Positions 34,288 to 42,342 of a DNA stretch of 45,812 nt are shown here, piece by piece. The notes under the pieces were generated by a model that saw only the letters and a list, made by a program, of their open reading frames with translations, did no database searches and had not been told where the DNA came from. Source of the DNA: an uncultured Lachnospiraceae bacterium (GTDB lineage: Bacteria > Bacillota > Clostridia > Lachnospirales > Lachnospiraceae); NCBI GenBank assembly GCA_910585625.1, contig CAJUFQ010000028.1, forward strand, positions 1 through 45,812, written 5' to 3'. Both the position numbers and the translations under genes were made by a program. Each line of letters begins with the position of its first letter. The first letter of the stretch is position 1.

Positions 34288-35895
34288 TTATTCCCACTCC
34301 TCGTTTAACCAGTTCCTAAGCAACGATGCCACAGCCTCTGGGTTTTCATCTACGAATTTTTCTATCAGGACACGTGTCTCAGACTTCTCCGAGAACCCGA
34401 TATCCTCCAATGAGTCTTCCGCTTCCTTCGTAGAAGCCAGCAAGGATTCCACAGAAAGCTCCGGCTCTTCCTCCACAAGTACCTGTTCTTTCCTCGTACT
34501 GCGGAATACCACATAACCTAACATCAGCATGATTATGACAGCAATTATAATAGGAAGATAGTCCATGATATTCTGGCTTCCGCCGCCATCATATTCGAAG
34601 AATGGCACCTGATATGCCACAATCACAATATTCTCCGCTGCAATCCCGGTCGCCATTGCCACCATCTGCACAAAATCCTGGTCTACATCCAGCTTAACTT
34701 TATCACGATTGGCCGCCACAAACTCATCAAAGGTCATATCGTCCAGCTCGCCGCTCGCCCGCAGTGCAGCTTCACTATAATACATATTCTGGTTTGCTAC
34801 AACCGTGATAGAAGAATTCTCAGGATTAATCTCTACGCCGCCTTTTGTCGTAGTCACGCGCTGGCTGGTATTATATTTCCTGTCTGATTCAGAGATAGTC
34901 TCGTTGTTGTATGCGCCGTCCTGAAACACATAGGTAGTGTCATCGCCATCATTCGTATCGGTTCCGGGAACGCCTCCGTCACCTCCGCTAGCCTCTTTAT
35001 CGTAGAGCCTCTCGCTTGATACCGGCCCACGGTCTGTACCCTCCGGCGTATAATAGTTGTTATCTGTCTCTTCCCTCTCATCAAAATTGATATCCAGATT
35101 CAAGCCGACCGATGCACTGTCATATACCCCGGTACCCAGAATCACATCCTTGACCTGGCTTTTCACCATATTTTCTGCTTTTGCCCTATAGGAAAGTTGT
35201 CCACTTGCCACTCCTACCGTAGTGGAAGTATCGCCCCCCAAAAACAGTACTTCGCCCGAACTATCCATGATGGAAACATCATCCGTATTGTCATTTCCAA
35301 TCGCCGTGGCAATCCATTTTGCCAGACCGCTCGCCCACTCTTCGTCTACTTCCTCAGAAAGGGAAAGCTTAACCGCCGCATATGTATCTTCTTCCAATGC
35401 CAACACCGTACCGTCATCGACCGGCATACTCAGCTTTACCGTCGCACTGTCCACCGTGTCAAGCATTTCCAGCTGCTTTGCCAACCTGTCTTCCAGATAG
35501 AGCTGGTATTTCTTCGCCTTATCTGCTTCTGTGTTGCTGAATCCGCCCTCAAACACATTGTTAATATCATATCCCGAAGCCGGTATGCCATTAGCTCCCA
35601 GAAGGATGGCTGCATCCGCTTCGTCCTGCGCTTTCACGGAAAAGCTCAGCCCATCGCTGGAAACATCAAATTTTATACCTTCACCATCCAACAGCTGTTT
35701 GACTTCCCCCGCTTCCTTAGTATTGTCGCAAGTCCTGATAGGCACCATTGTGGGAGTCGTCAGCACTTTACCAAGAATTCCTAAAGCAACTACGACCACC
35801 AGGCAAATACTGGCAATCAGTGTTTTCTGCTTTACTGAAAATTTATTCCACCATCCCAACATCTGCTTGGGCATGTTTCTCAATCTCTCCTGCAT
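34288..35895 (-). CDS. fliF: Flagellar MS-ring protein FliF
   Basis: 535 aa. First membrane helix near 21-43, the ring-building motifs (about 45-225, EAGEVKQLLDGEGIKFDVS and EDRLAKQLEMLDTVDSATVKLSMP), a Gly/Asp-rich loop near 300-320, a second membrane helix near 435-455 (YLPIIIAVIIMLMLGYVVF) and a C-terminal tail (final about 20 residues, ASLLRNWLNEEWE) that binds FliG. The ATG at 35895 is 6 nt from GGAG and is preferred over the one at 35901. Confidence 0.97.
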   Translation of the reverse strand: MQERLRNMPKQMLGWWNKFSVKQKTLIASICLVVVVALGILGKVLTTPTMVPIRTCDNTKEAGEVKQLLDGEGIKFDVSSDGLSFSVKAQDEADAAILLGANGIPASGYDINNVFEGGFSNTEADKAKKYQLYLEDRLAKQLEMLDTVDSATVKLSMPVDDGTVLALEEDTYAAVKLSLSEEVDEEWASGLAKWIATAIGNDNTDDVSIMDSSGEVLFLGGDTSTTVGVASGQLSYRAKAENMVKSQVKDVILGTGVYDSASVGLNLDINFDEREETDNNYYTPEGTDRGPVSSERLYDKEASGGDGGVPGTDTNDGDDTTYVFQDGAYNNETISESDRKYNTSQRVTTTKGGVEINPENSSITVVANQNMYYSEAALRASGELDDMTFDEFVAANRDKVKLDVDQDFVQMVAMATGIAAENIVIVAYQVPFFEYDGGGSQNIMDYLPIIIAVIIMLMLGYVVFRSTRKEQVLVEEEPELSVESLLASTKEAEDSLEDIGFSEKSETRVLIEKFVDENPEAVASLLRNWLNEEWE

Positions 35896-35928
35896 ATGCA
35901 TCTCCTACCAATTCAATTTTCAATATAA

Positions 35929-36240
35929 TTAAACCTGCATATTCATTATCTCTTTGTATGCTTCCAACATCCGGTCCCTGACCGCGATAGTATAATTCAG
36001 GGCAATGTCAGCTTTCGTCTGGGCCGCATTCAAATCATGCGTATTGGTCGCATACCCCAGTTCAAACTGCATCTCTGCCTCAGACGCTTTGTTCTGCGCG
36101 TCATTCGCCTCATTCAACATATTCATCATAGACTGCAGGATACCGCTGAATTCCTTATCCTGCGAACCTATCTGTTGGGCTGTATCGGCAACCCCGGTAA
36201 GATAACTGGGAACTACATTATTTAATGCTGAAATATCCAT
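35929..36240 (-). CDS. fliE: Rod/MS-ring junction protein FliE
   Basis: 103 aa. Helical protein joining the MS ring to the rod; C-terminal LNAAQTKADIALNYTIAVRDRMLEAY is diagnostic. Third gene of the operon between flgC and fliF as in B. subtilis. Confidence 0.95.
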   Translation of the reverse strand: MDISALNNVVPSYLTGVADTAQQIGSQDKEFSGILQSMMNMLNEANDAQNKASEAEMQFELGYATNTHDLNAAQTKADIALNYTIAVRDRMLEAYKEIMNMQV

Positions 36241-36261
36241 TTAAAAAGCCTCCCTGATATT

Positions 36262-36702
36262 CTACTTGCCAAGCTCTAAGCCTTTAAGCGCGATTGCCTT
36301 GCTGGTCTCAAACGCAGTAAGGTTCGCCTCATAAGAACGGCTGGCATCAATCATATTCGTCATTTCGGTAATGATATTCACATTCGGATAAGACACATAG
36401 CCATTTTCGTCCGCATCCGGATGGGAAGGCTCATATTTCATGATATATTCACTCTCCGTGTCCTCGGACACACGGCTGACCTTAACGCCGTTACCCATAT
36501 AAGCTTCTCTTGTATTCTCCAGAACCCTGCTGAACGGCGTTGTCCGCTTCTCCTGGAAAGTCACTATCTTCCTCGTATATGGCGTCCCGTCCTCCGTCCT
36601 CGTAGTCGTCACATTCGCAACATTCTCAGATATCACATCCATACGGAACCGCTGTGCCGTCAAGCCGGATGTATTGATATTAAATGACTGAAACAATGAC
36701 AT
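36262..36702 (-). CDS. flgC: Proximal rod protein FlgC
   Basis: 146 aa. N-terminal axial motif INTSGLTAQRFRMDVISEN and NVANVTTTRT, C-terminal VNIITEMTNMIDASRSYEAN. Builds the proximal rod with FlgB and is exported by the type III apparatus. 56 bp after flgB. Confidence 0.96.
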   Translation of the reverse strand: MSLFQSFNINTSGLTAQRFRMDVISENVANVTTTRTEDGTPYTRKIVTFQEKRTTPFSRVLENTREAYMGNGVKVSRVSEDTESEYIMKYEPSHPDADENGYVSYPNVNIITEMTNMIDASRSYEANLTAFETSKAIALKGLELGK

Positions 36703-36758
36703 AACCTTACCTCCCTGTTTTCTGCCTTATCTGGCGTTTTCTTTATAAACCTTTCAAC

Positions 36759-37148
36759 TTACTTAATCACGCTTTTTATCCTGGCAAACTCCTTGTTCAT
36801 GCTGTCAACCAGGCCATTGTACTTAATCCTGACCGATGCCAGCTCCGCCTGTTCCTGCTCCGGATCCACGTTGTTCTTGTCCAAACGGTAAGAATACCCT
36901 GCCGCGTCTGTATAAATCTCAGCGTTCAGGTGATCCATATGAATGTTTTTTACTTTTTCGTCCAGGGAAATATATTTTGAACTTCCCAGCTCCCGCTCAA
37001 GGATTCCTTCAAAATCCACATCCTGCCGCTTATATCCTGGCGTATCCCCATTAGCAATATTGTTGCTGATAGCGGTCTCTCGCAGCCACGCCGCATCCGC
37101 ACCCTTATTTAACACATCGATATAATCATAAATCCCACTGGTTAACAT
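36759..37148 (-). CDS. flgB: Proximal rod protein FlgB
   Basis: 129 aa. First gene of the operon. Axial-protein signature RETAISNNIANGDTPGYKRQD at 23-43 (shown by ISNNIANGDTPGYKR) and a C-terminal helix with ASVRIKYNGLVDSMN. GGAAGGAG lies 7 nt ahead of the ATG at 37148. Confidence 0.96.
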   Translation of the reverse strand: MLTSGIYDYIDVLNKGADAAWLRETAISNNIANGDTPGYKRQDVDFEGILERELGSSKYISLDEKVKNIHMDHLNAEIYTDAAGYSYRLDKNNVDPEQEQAELASVRIKYNGLVDSMNKEFARIKSVIK

Positions 37149-37211
37149 AATATTGCTCCTTCCATTTCTCTTATCGCCTTCTTTTCCATATACGATTTAA
37201 TACTATTATAG

Positions 37212-37238
37212 ATTATCGCAAATGGCCTTTTATTGCAA
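37212..37238 (-). promoter_or_regulatory. Candidate promoter of the fla/che operon
   Basis: TTGCAA (37233-37238) and GATAAT (37212-37217) are 15 bp apart; the short spacing is offset by an extended -10 (TGC directly before GATAAT). A second box, perfect TATAAT (37205-37210), overlaps just downstream but lacks a -35 at normal distance. Expected leader about 55-60 nt before flgB. GCGATAA here and GGCGATAA near 37165-37172 also resemble the sigma-28 -10 element, so a second promoter type is possible. Confidence 0.5.
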
Positions 37239-37339
37239 GTATTTTTTGTAATTTCATAGTAAAATTTACATGATATTGTGTTTATGTGTCGAATGAAACA
37301 CAAATACATGGAATCAGCCTCCTATCTGAGGAAATATCT

Positions 37340-37377
37340 GAAAAAAGATTTCCATAGCTTCCCATGGGTCTTTTTTC
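37340..37377 (-). terminator. Possible weak terminator after codY
   Basis: GAAAAAAGA pairs perfectly with TCTTTTTTC (9 bp) around a 20-nt centre that itself contains the palindrome CCCATGGG. The T-run is inside the 3' arm. It is 206 bp past the codY stop and could end codY transcription or act as an antiterminator-type switch ahead of flgB. Confidence 0.3.
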
Positions 37378-37395
37378 CATCTTATGTCCATAGAA

Positions 37396-37424
37396 TGGAA
37401 GATATTCCAGGCAAATATTTTCCA
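37396..37424 (-). repeat. 11-bp inverted repeat between codY and flgB
   Basis: TGGAAGATATT (37396-37406) and AATATTTTCCA (37414-37424) pair at 10 of 11 positions with a 7-nt loop. No T-run follows on the minus strand. May be an operator or an RNA structure. Confidence 0.5.
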
Positions 37425-37582
37425 TCTGCAGTCCGCCCAGGGGAACACGCCGCTGCCGTACTTTTAGGCAAAAAAAGAAATCTGCAATTTTTATGCAAAT
37501 TCCCTTTTAACTTCCACCGCCGATTCCGTTCAGCTGTTTCATCTCCGGCCCCTTTCCGCAGACACGAGGCTATCTTGTATAT

Positions 37583-38371
37583 TTAATTGTTTTTGATATG
37601 ATCCTTTTTAATCTTTTCCAGCTCCTCGAAGACCACGTCATTCAGTACTTTGATGTATGTCCCCTTCATGCCGGAAGACCGCGACTCAATGACTCCCGCG
37701 CTCTCAAACTTACGGAGCGCATTCACGATGACGCTTCTGGTAATCCCCACCCTGTCGGCAATCTTACTGGCAACCAGGATGCCTTCCTTGCCCTCCATCT
37801 CTTCGAAAATATGGGTGATTGCTTCCAATTCCGAAAACGAAAGGGTGCTGATTGCCGATTTGACAATCTGTACCTTGCGGCTCTCCTCGGCGCTCTCCTC
37901 GTTGACGGAACGCATCATCTCCAATCCCACAACCGTAGTCCCATATTCACTCAATATAATATCGTCAATGTCATATTGATTCTCAAGCCGGTATACAAAC
38001 AGCGTCCCCAAGCGTTCCCCCGCGATGTCTATAGGGGTTATGATTGCCTGATACTTGCTCACCTCATCAGAGGCAAAGCCCAGCGTCTCCAGATTGACAT
38101 TCTCTTTCGTGGAGAGTATCCCTAACAACCGTTCGTTCAGCAGCAAATCAATGAATCCTCCGACTTCCCCGGCAATCAGTTCTCCGATATCTCCTGTCTC
38201 CCTGCTTCTGCCAATCCCTAAAATCTTGCCTTTCTTGCTAATCACCAGGATATTAGAGTCTAAAATATCTGTCAGGACTTCACAAATGTCGTTAAAAACA
38301 ACTTTCGAGGAATTATTATTGTGCAGCAACTTGTTAATCTTCCTAGTCTTGTCTAATAATTGGACACTCAT
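37583..38371 (-). CDS. codY: Global GTP/branched-chain amino acid sensing regulator CodY
   Basis: 262 aa. N-terminal GAF domain (about 1-155) that binds isoleucine/valine and a C-terminal winged helix DNA-binding domain with the hallmark VASKIADRVGITRSVIVNAL near 205-224 followed by RSSGMKGTYIKVLN. CodY represses adaptive genes including motility when nutrients are plentiful, so its place directly ahead of flgB is meaningful. GGGAGG is 8 nt ahead of the ATG at 38371. Confidence 0.98.
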   Translation of the reverse strand: MSVQLLDKTRKINKLLHNNNSSKVVFNDICEVLTDILDSNILVISKKGKILGIGRSRETGDIGELIAGEVGGFIDLLLNERLLGILSTKENVNLETLGFASDEVSKYQAIITPIDIAGERLGTLFVYRLENQYDIDDIILSEYGTTVVGLEMMRSVNEESAEESRKVQIVKSAISTLSFSELEAITHIFEEMEGKEGILVASKIADRVGITRSVIVNALRKFESAGVIESRSSGMKGTYIKVLNDVVFEELEKIKKDHIKNN

Positions 38372-38430
38372 GGTGATACCTCCCGACCAAACATCGTACT
38401 TCCCTCTCTAAATCCTCCATATTTTTAATA

Positions 38431-38459
38431 AGAATATCATATTTCTCACAAAAACACAA
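38431..38459 (-). promoter_or_regulatory. Candidate codY promoter
   Basis: TTGTGT (38454-38459) and TATTCT (38431-38436) are 17 bp apart with TGA right before the -10 (extended -10). The 138-bp AT-rich gap between topA and codY fits a promoter location. A short AACAG/CTGTT stem followed by a T-rich stretch just upstream might be a weak topA terminator. Confidence 0.45.
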
Positions 38460-38509
38460 CAGCTTTCTGTTTTTTTCGCTATTTTCAAAACTATTTTTAT
38501 ATTTTCTTA

Positions 38510-40579
38510 CTATTTCTGCTTTTCTTTTACAAAGCCGCACTGGTTATCCGCACACACCAGCTTGTTCCCTTTCTCCACCATATACCCGCCGCAATTTGGG
38601 CATTTCTCCTTAGAAGGCTTCTGCCAGCTCATAAAATCGCAGTCTGGGTTTGCCTCGCATCCATAATACTTCCTGCCTTTTTTCGTCTTACGCAAGACGA
38701 CCTCTTTCCCGCATTTCGGACATTCTACGCCAATTTTTTCCAGGTAGGGTTTCGTGTTGCGGCACTCAGGAAATCCCGGACATGCCAGGAACCTGCCATG
38801 CGGCCCATACTTGATGACCATGTTGCGGCCGCATAAATCACAAATCACGTCCGTCACTTCATCCTGGATATCCACTTTTTCCAGCTCTTTCTCCGCAATC
38901 TGCACGGCCTCATCCAAATCAGGATAAAAATTCCTTACAACGGTCTTCCATTCCACGCTCCCCTCTGCCACTTTATCCAGCAAGGATTCCATATTGGCCG
39001 TAAACTGTTCATCCACAATCGTAGTAAATGCCTCTTTCATTATGGAGTTGACAATCTCCCCCAGCTCTGTCACATACAGATTGCGGCTTTCCTTCGTCAG
39101 ATACCGCCTAGCCAGAAGCGTCGTGATGGTAGGCGCATAGGTGCTGGGACGGCCGATGCCCAGCTCTTCCAGGGACTTCACCAGAGACGCCTCCGTAAAA
39201 TGCGCGGGCGGCTGGGTAAAATGCTGCTTTTCCTCCATTTCCTTAAGCTCAAGTTTCGTATCTGTGTCAATCGACCTGAGCAATACATTGTTTTCGCTCT
39301 TTTCATCATCTTCGCTGGTATACACGGACAAGAATCCCTCAAAAGCTATCTTCGATGCCGACACATGAAAGCGGTAGTTTCCAGCCCCAATGTTGACGGA
39401 TGTCGTCTCATATTCCGCGCTGGACATACGGCTCGCCGTAAATCTGTTCCAAATCAGCTGGTACAGACGGAACTGATCCCTGCTCAGGGATTCCTTAATA
39501 TTTACAGGTGTCCTTGTGATATCCGAGGGCCGGATGGCCTCATGGGCATCCTGAATCTTCTGGTTGCTTTTTTTGCCTTCCCCGGCCCGGGCAAGGTATC
39601 GTTCCCCATAGGAACTTCCGATATATTCACGCGCCGCCGCGTCCGCTTCCTCTGAAACGCGCACAGAATCCGTCCTCAGATAGGTAATCACGCCCACGGT
39701 ACCCTGCCCCTTGATATCGATTCCCTCGTAAAGCTGCTGTGCCAGGCGCATCGTCTTCTGAGTAGAGAAATTCAGCCGCTTCGCCGCTTCCTGCTGCAGC
39801 GTGCTGGTAGTAAATGGCAGCGGCGCCTTCTTCACCCGGCTTCCTTTCTTCACATCCAGCACCTGGTACTTCGCCTGCTCAAGATCCTTTAAAATGGCAT
39901 CCAGCTCCTGTTTGGAGCCGATGGCCATTTTTCCTTTTTCATTGCCGTAAAATTTGGCGTCAAGCAGCTTTTTCTCACCCGGAATGGAAAATTTTGCATC
40001 CAATGACCAGTACTCGTCTGGAATAAACGCATTAATCTCTTCTTCCCTGTCACAGATAATACGCAGGGCTACCGACTGCACCCGGCCGGCACTCAGGCCC
40101 CGTTTTACTTTTGCCCACAGCACCGGGCTGATACGATATCCCACCATGCGGTCCAACATCCGGCGTGTCTGCTGAGCGTCCACAAGATTCAAATCGATGC
40201 TGCGCGCCTGCTTTAACGATGCCTTGACAGCGTTTTTGGTAATTTCGTTAAAACTGATGCGGCAGACCTTCTTGTCTTCCAGCTTCAACGCCTTCGATAA
40301 ATGCCAGGAAATAGCCTCCCCTTCGCGGTCAGGGTCCGTCGCCAGATAGACCTTATCCGCTTTCTTGACCTCTTTCCTAAGGTTGGCAAGGATGTCCCCC
40401 TTGCCGCGGATGGTGATGTATTTCGGTTCATAATCATGCTCCACATCTATGCCAAGCTGGCTTTTCGGCAAATCACGCACATGCCCGTTTGACGCCACCA
40501 CCTCATAGTTCTTTCCCAGAAATTTCTTGATAGTCTTCACCTTTGCCGGCGATTCCACAATAACCAAATACTTTGCCAT
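38510..40579 (-). CDS. topA: DNA topoisomerase I
   Basis: 689 aa type IA enzyme that relaxes negative supercoils. Toprim domain at the start (YLVIVESPAKVKTIKKFLG; acidic triad DPDREGEA at 82-89), catalytic Tyr300 in TYLRTDSVRVS, and three C-terminal zinc-ribbon domains (CDLCGRNM...C..FPEC, CPKCGKEV...C, CPNCGGYM...C). Starts 14 bp after dprA. Length and domain order are normal. Confidence 0.98.
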   Translation of the reverse strand: MAKYLVIVESPAKVKTIKKFLGKNYEVVASNGHVRDLPKSQLGIDVEHDYEPKYITIRGKGDILANLRKEVKKADKVYLATDPDREGEAISWHLSKALKLEDKKVCRISFNEITKNAVKASLKQARSIDLNLVDAQQTRRMLDRMVGYRISPVLWAKVKRGLSAGRVQSVALRIICDREEEINAFIPDEYWSLDAKFSIPGEKKLLDAKFYGNEKGKMAIGSKQELDAILKDLEQAKYQVLDVKKGSRVKKAPLPFTTSTLQQEAAKRLNFSTQKTMRLAQQLYEGIDIKGQGTVGVITYLRTDSVRVSEEADAAAREYIGSSYGERYLARAGEGKKSNQKIQDAHEAIRPSDITRTPVNIKESLSRDQFRLYQLIWNRFTASRMSSAEYETTSVNIGAGNYRFHVSASKIAFEGFLSVYTSEDDEKSENNVLLRSIDTDTKLELKEMEEKQHFTQPPAHFTEASLVKSLEELGIGRPSTYAPTITTLLARRYLTKESRNLYVTELGEIVNSIMKEAFTTIVDEQFTANMESLLDKVAEGSVEWKTVVRNFYPDLDEAVQIAEKELEKVDIQDEVTDVICDLCGRNMVIKYGPHGRFLACPGFPECRNTKPYLEKIGVECPKCGKEVVLRKTKKGRKYYGCEANPDCDFMSWQKPSKEKCPNCGGYMVEKGNKLVCADNQCGFVKEKQK

Positions 40580-40593
40580 GTATCTGCTCCTCC

Positions 40594-41709
40594 CTAATTT
40601 ATATCAGAATGGACATAATAATTCTTATAAATCTCAGAGACAATGCCCCTCTCCCTTAATGTCCCCAATGTTTCCGTCAATACTCCCAGGCTTAATCCGG
40701 TTTCCGCTAAAAGCTCTTCCAGATTCCTGGGAGTCAAATCGAGACAACTATACACCAACCTCTCTGAATTTTCAAGGGATAATTTTTTCTTTTTGCATGA
40801 ATTCTCTTCTGTTTCTGTAAAAATATGCATCTCTTCCAAAAAATCTTCCACATTTAGAAATATTCCTGCACCCTGCCGGATTAGGCGGTTCGTCCCCTGG
40901 CTGGACAGGTCTGATATCCTCCCAGGCACGGCATAAACATCTTTCCCCTGCTCAAGCGCAAAGTCTGCCGTAATCAAGGAACCGCTCTTTTCCCTGGCCT
41001 CCACCACCAACACGGCGTCGGACAGCCCGCTGATTATGCGGTTGCGTTGCGGGAAGTTCGTGGCAAATGGGCGCATATGGGGAGGGTATTCGGAAACTAA
41101 GCATCCCTCCCTGGCAATCTGCCCAAACAATTCCCGGTTCCCGGCAGGATAGCAGACGTCTACGCCCGTACCCAGCACGCCGCAGGTCCCCCCTGCCCCC
41201 TGCAGGGCTCCCTTCTGGGCAGCCCCATCAATGCCTGCCGCCATCCCGCTGATGACCAATACGCCGGCGGCCGAAAGTTCCCGCCCGATATGTTCTGCCG
41301 CCTGTCGCCCATAACAGGTGCAGTTCCTGGATCCCACAACGCTGACAGCTTTTCCTTGCCAGTCTGGAATCCTCCCGCGGTAAAACAGCCCATATGGCGG
41401 ATTATAAATATGCGCAAGCCGCCCTGGATAGTCCGCCTCCTGCCAAACCGCAAGGCAAACCCCATGCAGCGCGCAATATTCCACCGCTTCGTCTAACGCT
41501 TCCTCCGTCCGCCCCTGCGCCGCCCGGATGCCTGCCTTCTCGCAGTCTGTCAGCAGAGGAATCCTGTCCAAGTCCCTCTGTGCGGCATGGTATACCCCCT
41601 CTGCTTCCGCAAAATAGTTTTCCAGATAAATTTTCTTCCTTCCGGGGAGAGAGGCTATGCCGGCAAGCCAGTACCTATACTTATTATACGCTCCTTGTTT
41701 TCCCCTCAT
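40594..41709 (-). CDS. dprA: DNA processing protein DprA (Smf)
   Basis: 371 aa. Rossmann-like DprA domain (about 90-300): VSVVGSRNCTCYGRQAAEHI, VISGMAAGIDGAAQKGAL, SEYPPHMRPFATNFPQRNRIISGLS and VVEAREKSGSLITADFAL. A short C-terminal winged-helix-like domain follows (about 305-371). DprA loads RecA on incoming single-stranded DNA during transformation. The ATG at 41709 overlaps the comM stop (ATGA); a GTG four codons earlier also exists. G+C looks higher than in the motility genes. Its original upstream partner comM is interrupted. Confidence 0.96.
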   Translation of the reverse strand: MRGKQGAYNKYRYWLAGIASLPGRKKIYLENYFAEAEGVYHAAQRDLDRIPLLTDCEKAGIRAAQGRTEEALDEAVEYCALHGVCLAVWQEADYPGRLAHIYNPPYGLFYRGRIPDWQGKAVSVVGSRNCTCYGRQAAEHIGRELSAAGVLVISGMAAGIDGAAQKGALQGAGGTCGVLGTGVDVCYPAGNRELFGQIAREGCLVSEYPPHMRPFATNFPQRNRIISGLSDAVLVVEAREKSGSLITADFALEQGKDVYAVPGRISDLSSQGTNRLIRQGAGIFLNVEDFLEEMHIFTETEENSCKKKKLSLENSERLVYSCLDLTPRNLEELLAETGLSLGVLTETLGTLRERGIVSEIYKNYYVHSDIN

Positions 41710-42220
41710 GCCCAGTCCCACACCTTTCTGTCAATGCTGCGGTACAGAAGGCTCTCACGGATATGGGCACGCCCAATCCTGACTGCGCCTTCCATGTCGG
41801 CAACTGTGCGGGCCACACGCAGCACGCGGTAATACCCGCGCGCCGTCAGTTCCAACTGTTCAAACGATTCGTTCAGCAGCTTCTCCCCATCTGCCTCCAT
41901 CGCGCACCACTCTTCCATGGCAGAAGGCGGAATCTGGCTGTTGTACAAAATCCCGCATCCGGCAAAACGTTCCTGCTGAAGCCGCTGTGTACGTTCCACT
42001 CGGCTGCGTATCTGCGCAGAACTCTCTTCCGGCTGCCTTGCCGTAAGTTCCGCTAACGCCGGGCGGCTGACCTCCACGCAGATGTCCATCCGATCGAGCA
42101 GCGGACGGCTGATTTTATCCAAATGACGGTCAATCACAGCCCTGGAACAGGTACAGCGGTTCCTGTCTGGAAAATACCCGCAGCTGCAGGGATTCATCGG
42201 TACAACGAAATTGATACAAT
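41706..42220 (-). pseudogene. comM: comM (YifB, Mg-chelatase-like ATPase), 3' fragment
   Basis: About 170 aa of the C-terminal part of a protein usually near 500 aa. Recognisable from PMNPCSCGYFPDRNRCTCS through ISRPLLDRMDICVEVSRP to the C-terminal Mg-chelatase domain (ARGYYRVLRVARTVADMEG). The N-terminal Lon-like domain and the Walker A/B ATPase part are missing; similarity ends abruptly near 42200-42220, where the mobile element begins. In other bacteria ComM is a helicase that aids branch migration during transformation. The open frame runs to 42245 only because element sequence happens to lack a stop. Confidence 0.85.
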
Positions 42221-42227
42221 TCAACGA

Positions 42228-42254
42228 TGCACCCCCTAAATGCACCCCCCTAAA
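42228..42254. repeat. Tandem 13/14-bp repeat at the element-comM junction
   Basis: TGCACCCCCTAAA (42228-42240) is followed directly by TGCACCCCCCTAAA (42241-42254), and a partial third CCTAAA follows. The block lies exactly between the last comM similarity and the terminator of the recombinase genes, so it may belong to the attachment site of the element. Confidence 0.6.
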
Positions 42255-42260
42255 CCTAAA

Positions 42261-42292
42261 AAATGCGGGCCGGAAACTGATTATTCCGGCCC
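42261..42292 (-). terminator. Strong terminator closing the recombinase genes
   Basis: Perfect 9-bp GC-rich stem GGGCCGGAA / TTCCGGCCC (42284-42292 with 42267-42275 on the minus strand) with an 8-nt loop, then GCA and six T. It stands between the recombinases and the comM fragment, so transcription from the element should stop before comM-dprA. Confidence 0.85.
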
Positions 42293-42342
42293 AGAAAAAA
42301 ATTTTCTTTCTATATTAAATAGCGAAATTTACACATTTTTAC

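Larger units (their letters stand above)
37149..37582 (-). promoter_or_regulatory. 434-bp non-coding region between codY and flgB
   Basis: No convincing gene on either strand. From codY towards flgB it holds: a 282-bp stretch with a near-perfect 11-bp inverted repeat (37396-37424), a 9-bp inverted repeat with internal U-rich arm (37340-37377), a smaller dyad AATTTT-N5-GAAATT near 37250-37270, and a promoter candidate at 37212-37238. As the leader and control region of a roughly 37-gene operon it is the natural place for master regulation; CodY is known to repress the equivalent region in B. subtilis, but no good CodY box was seen. Confidence 0.6.

Noticed and set aside
37165..37190. Sigma-28 promoter TAAA-N17-GGCGATAA just before flgB
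   Set aside because: Spacing is 17 rather than about 15 and the start point would fall almost on the ribosome site. Kept only as a remark in the promoter entry.
37250..37275. CodY-box-like dyad ahead of flgB
   Set aside because: AATTTT-N5-GAAATT has the wrong centre length compared with the 15-nt CodY consensus. A further candidate near 38480-38495 has about five mismatches.
37278..37586. Plus-strand open frame of 102 codons between codY and flgB
   Set aside because: No ribosome site, a weak start codon, no recognisable domain, and it would be the only plus-strand gene. The inverted repeats in the same place suggest non-coding DNA.
38343..38540. Minus-strand open frame of 65 codons between topA and codY
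   Set aside because: It overlaps both topA and codY, spans the AT-rich promoter region and has no recognisable features.
41394..42056. Plus-strand open frame of 220 codons across dprA and comM
   Set aside because: Lies opposite two recognised genes; a by-product of high G+C.
42221..42245. GTG start that would make the comM fragment a complete short gene
   Set aside because: The G-rich sequence ahead is part of the tandem repeat rather than a placed ribosome site, and the terminator is just upstream. The fragment is better seen as a truncated gene.
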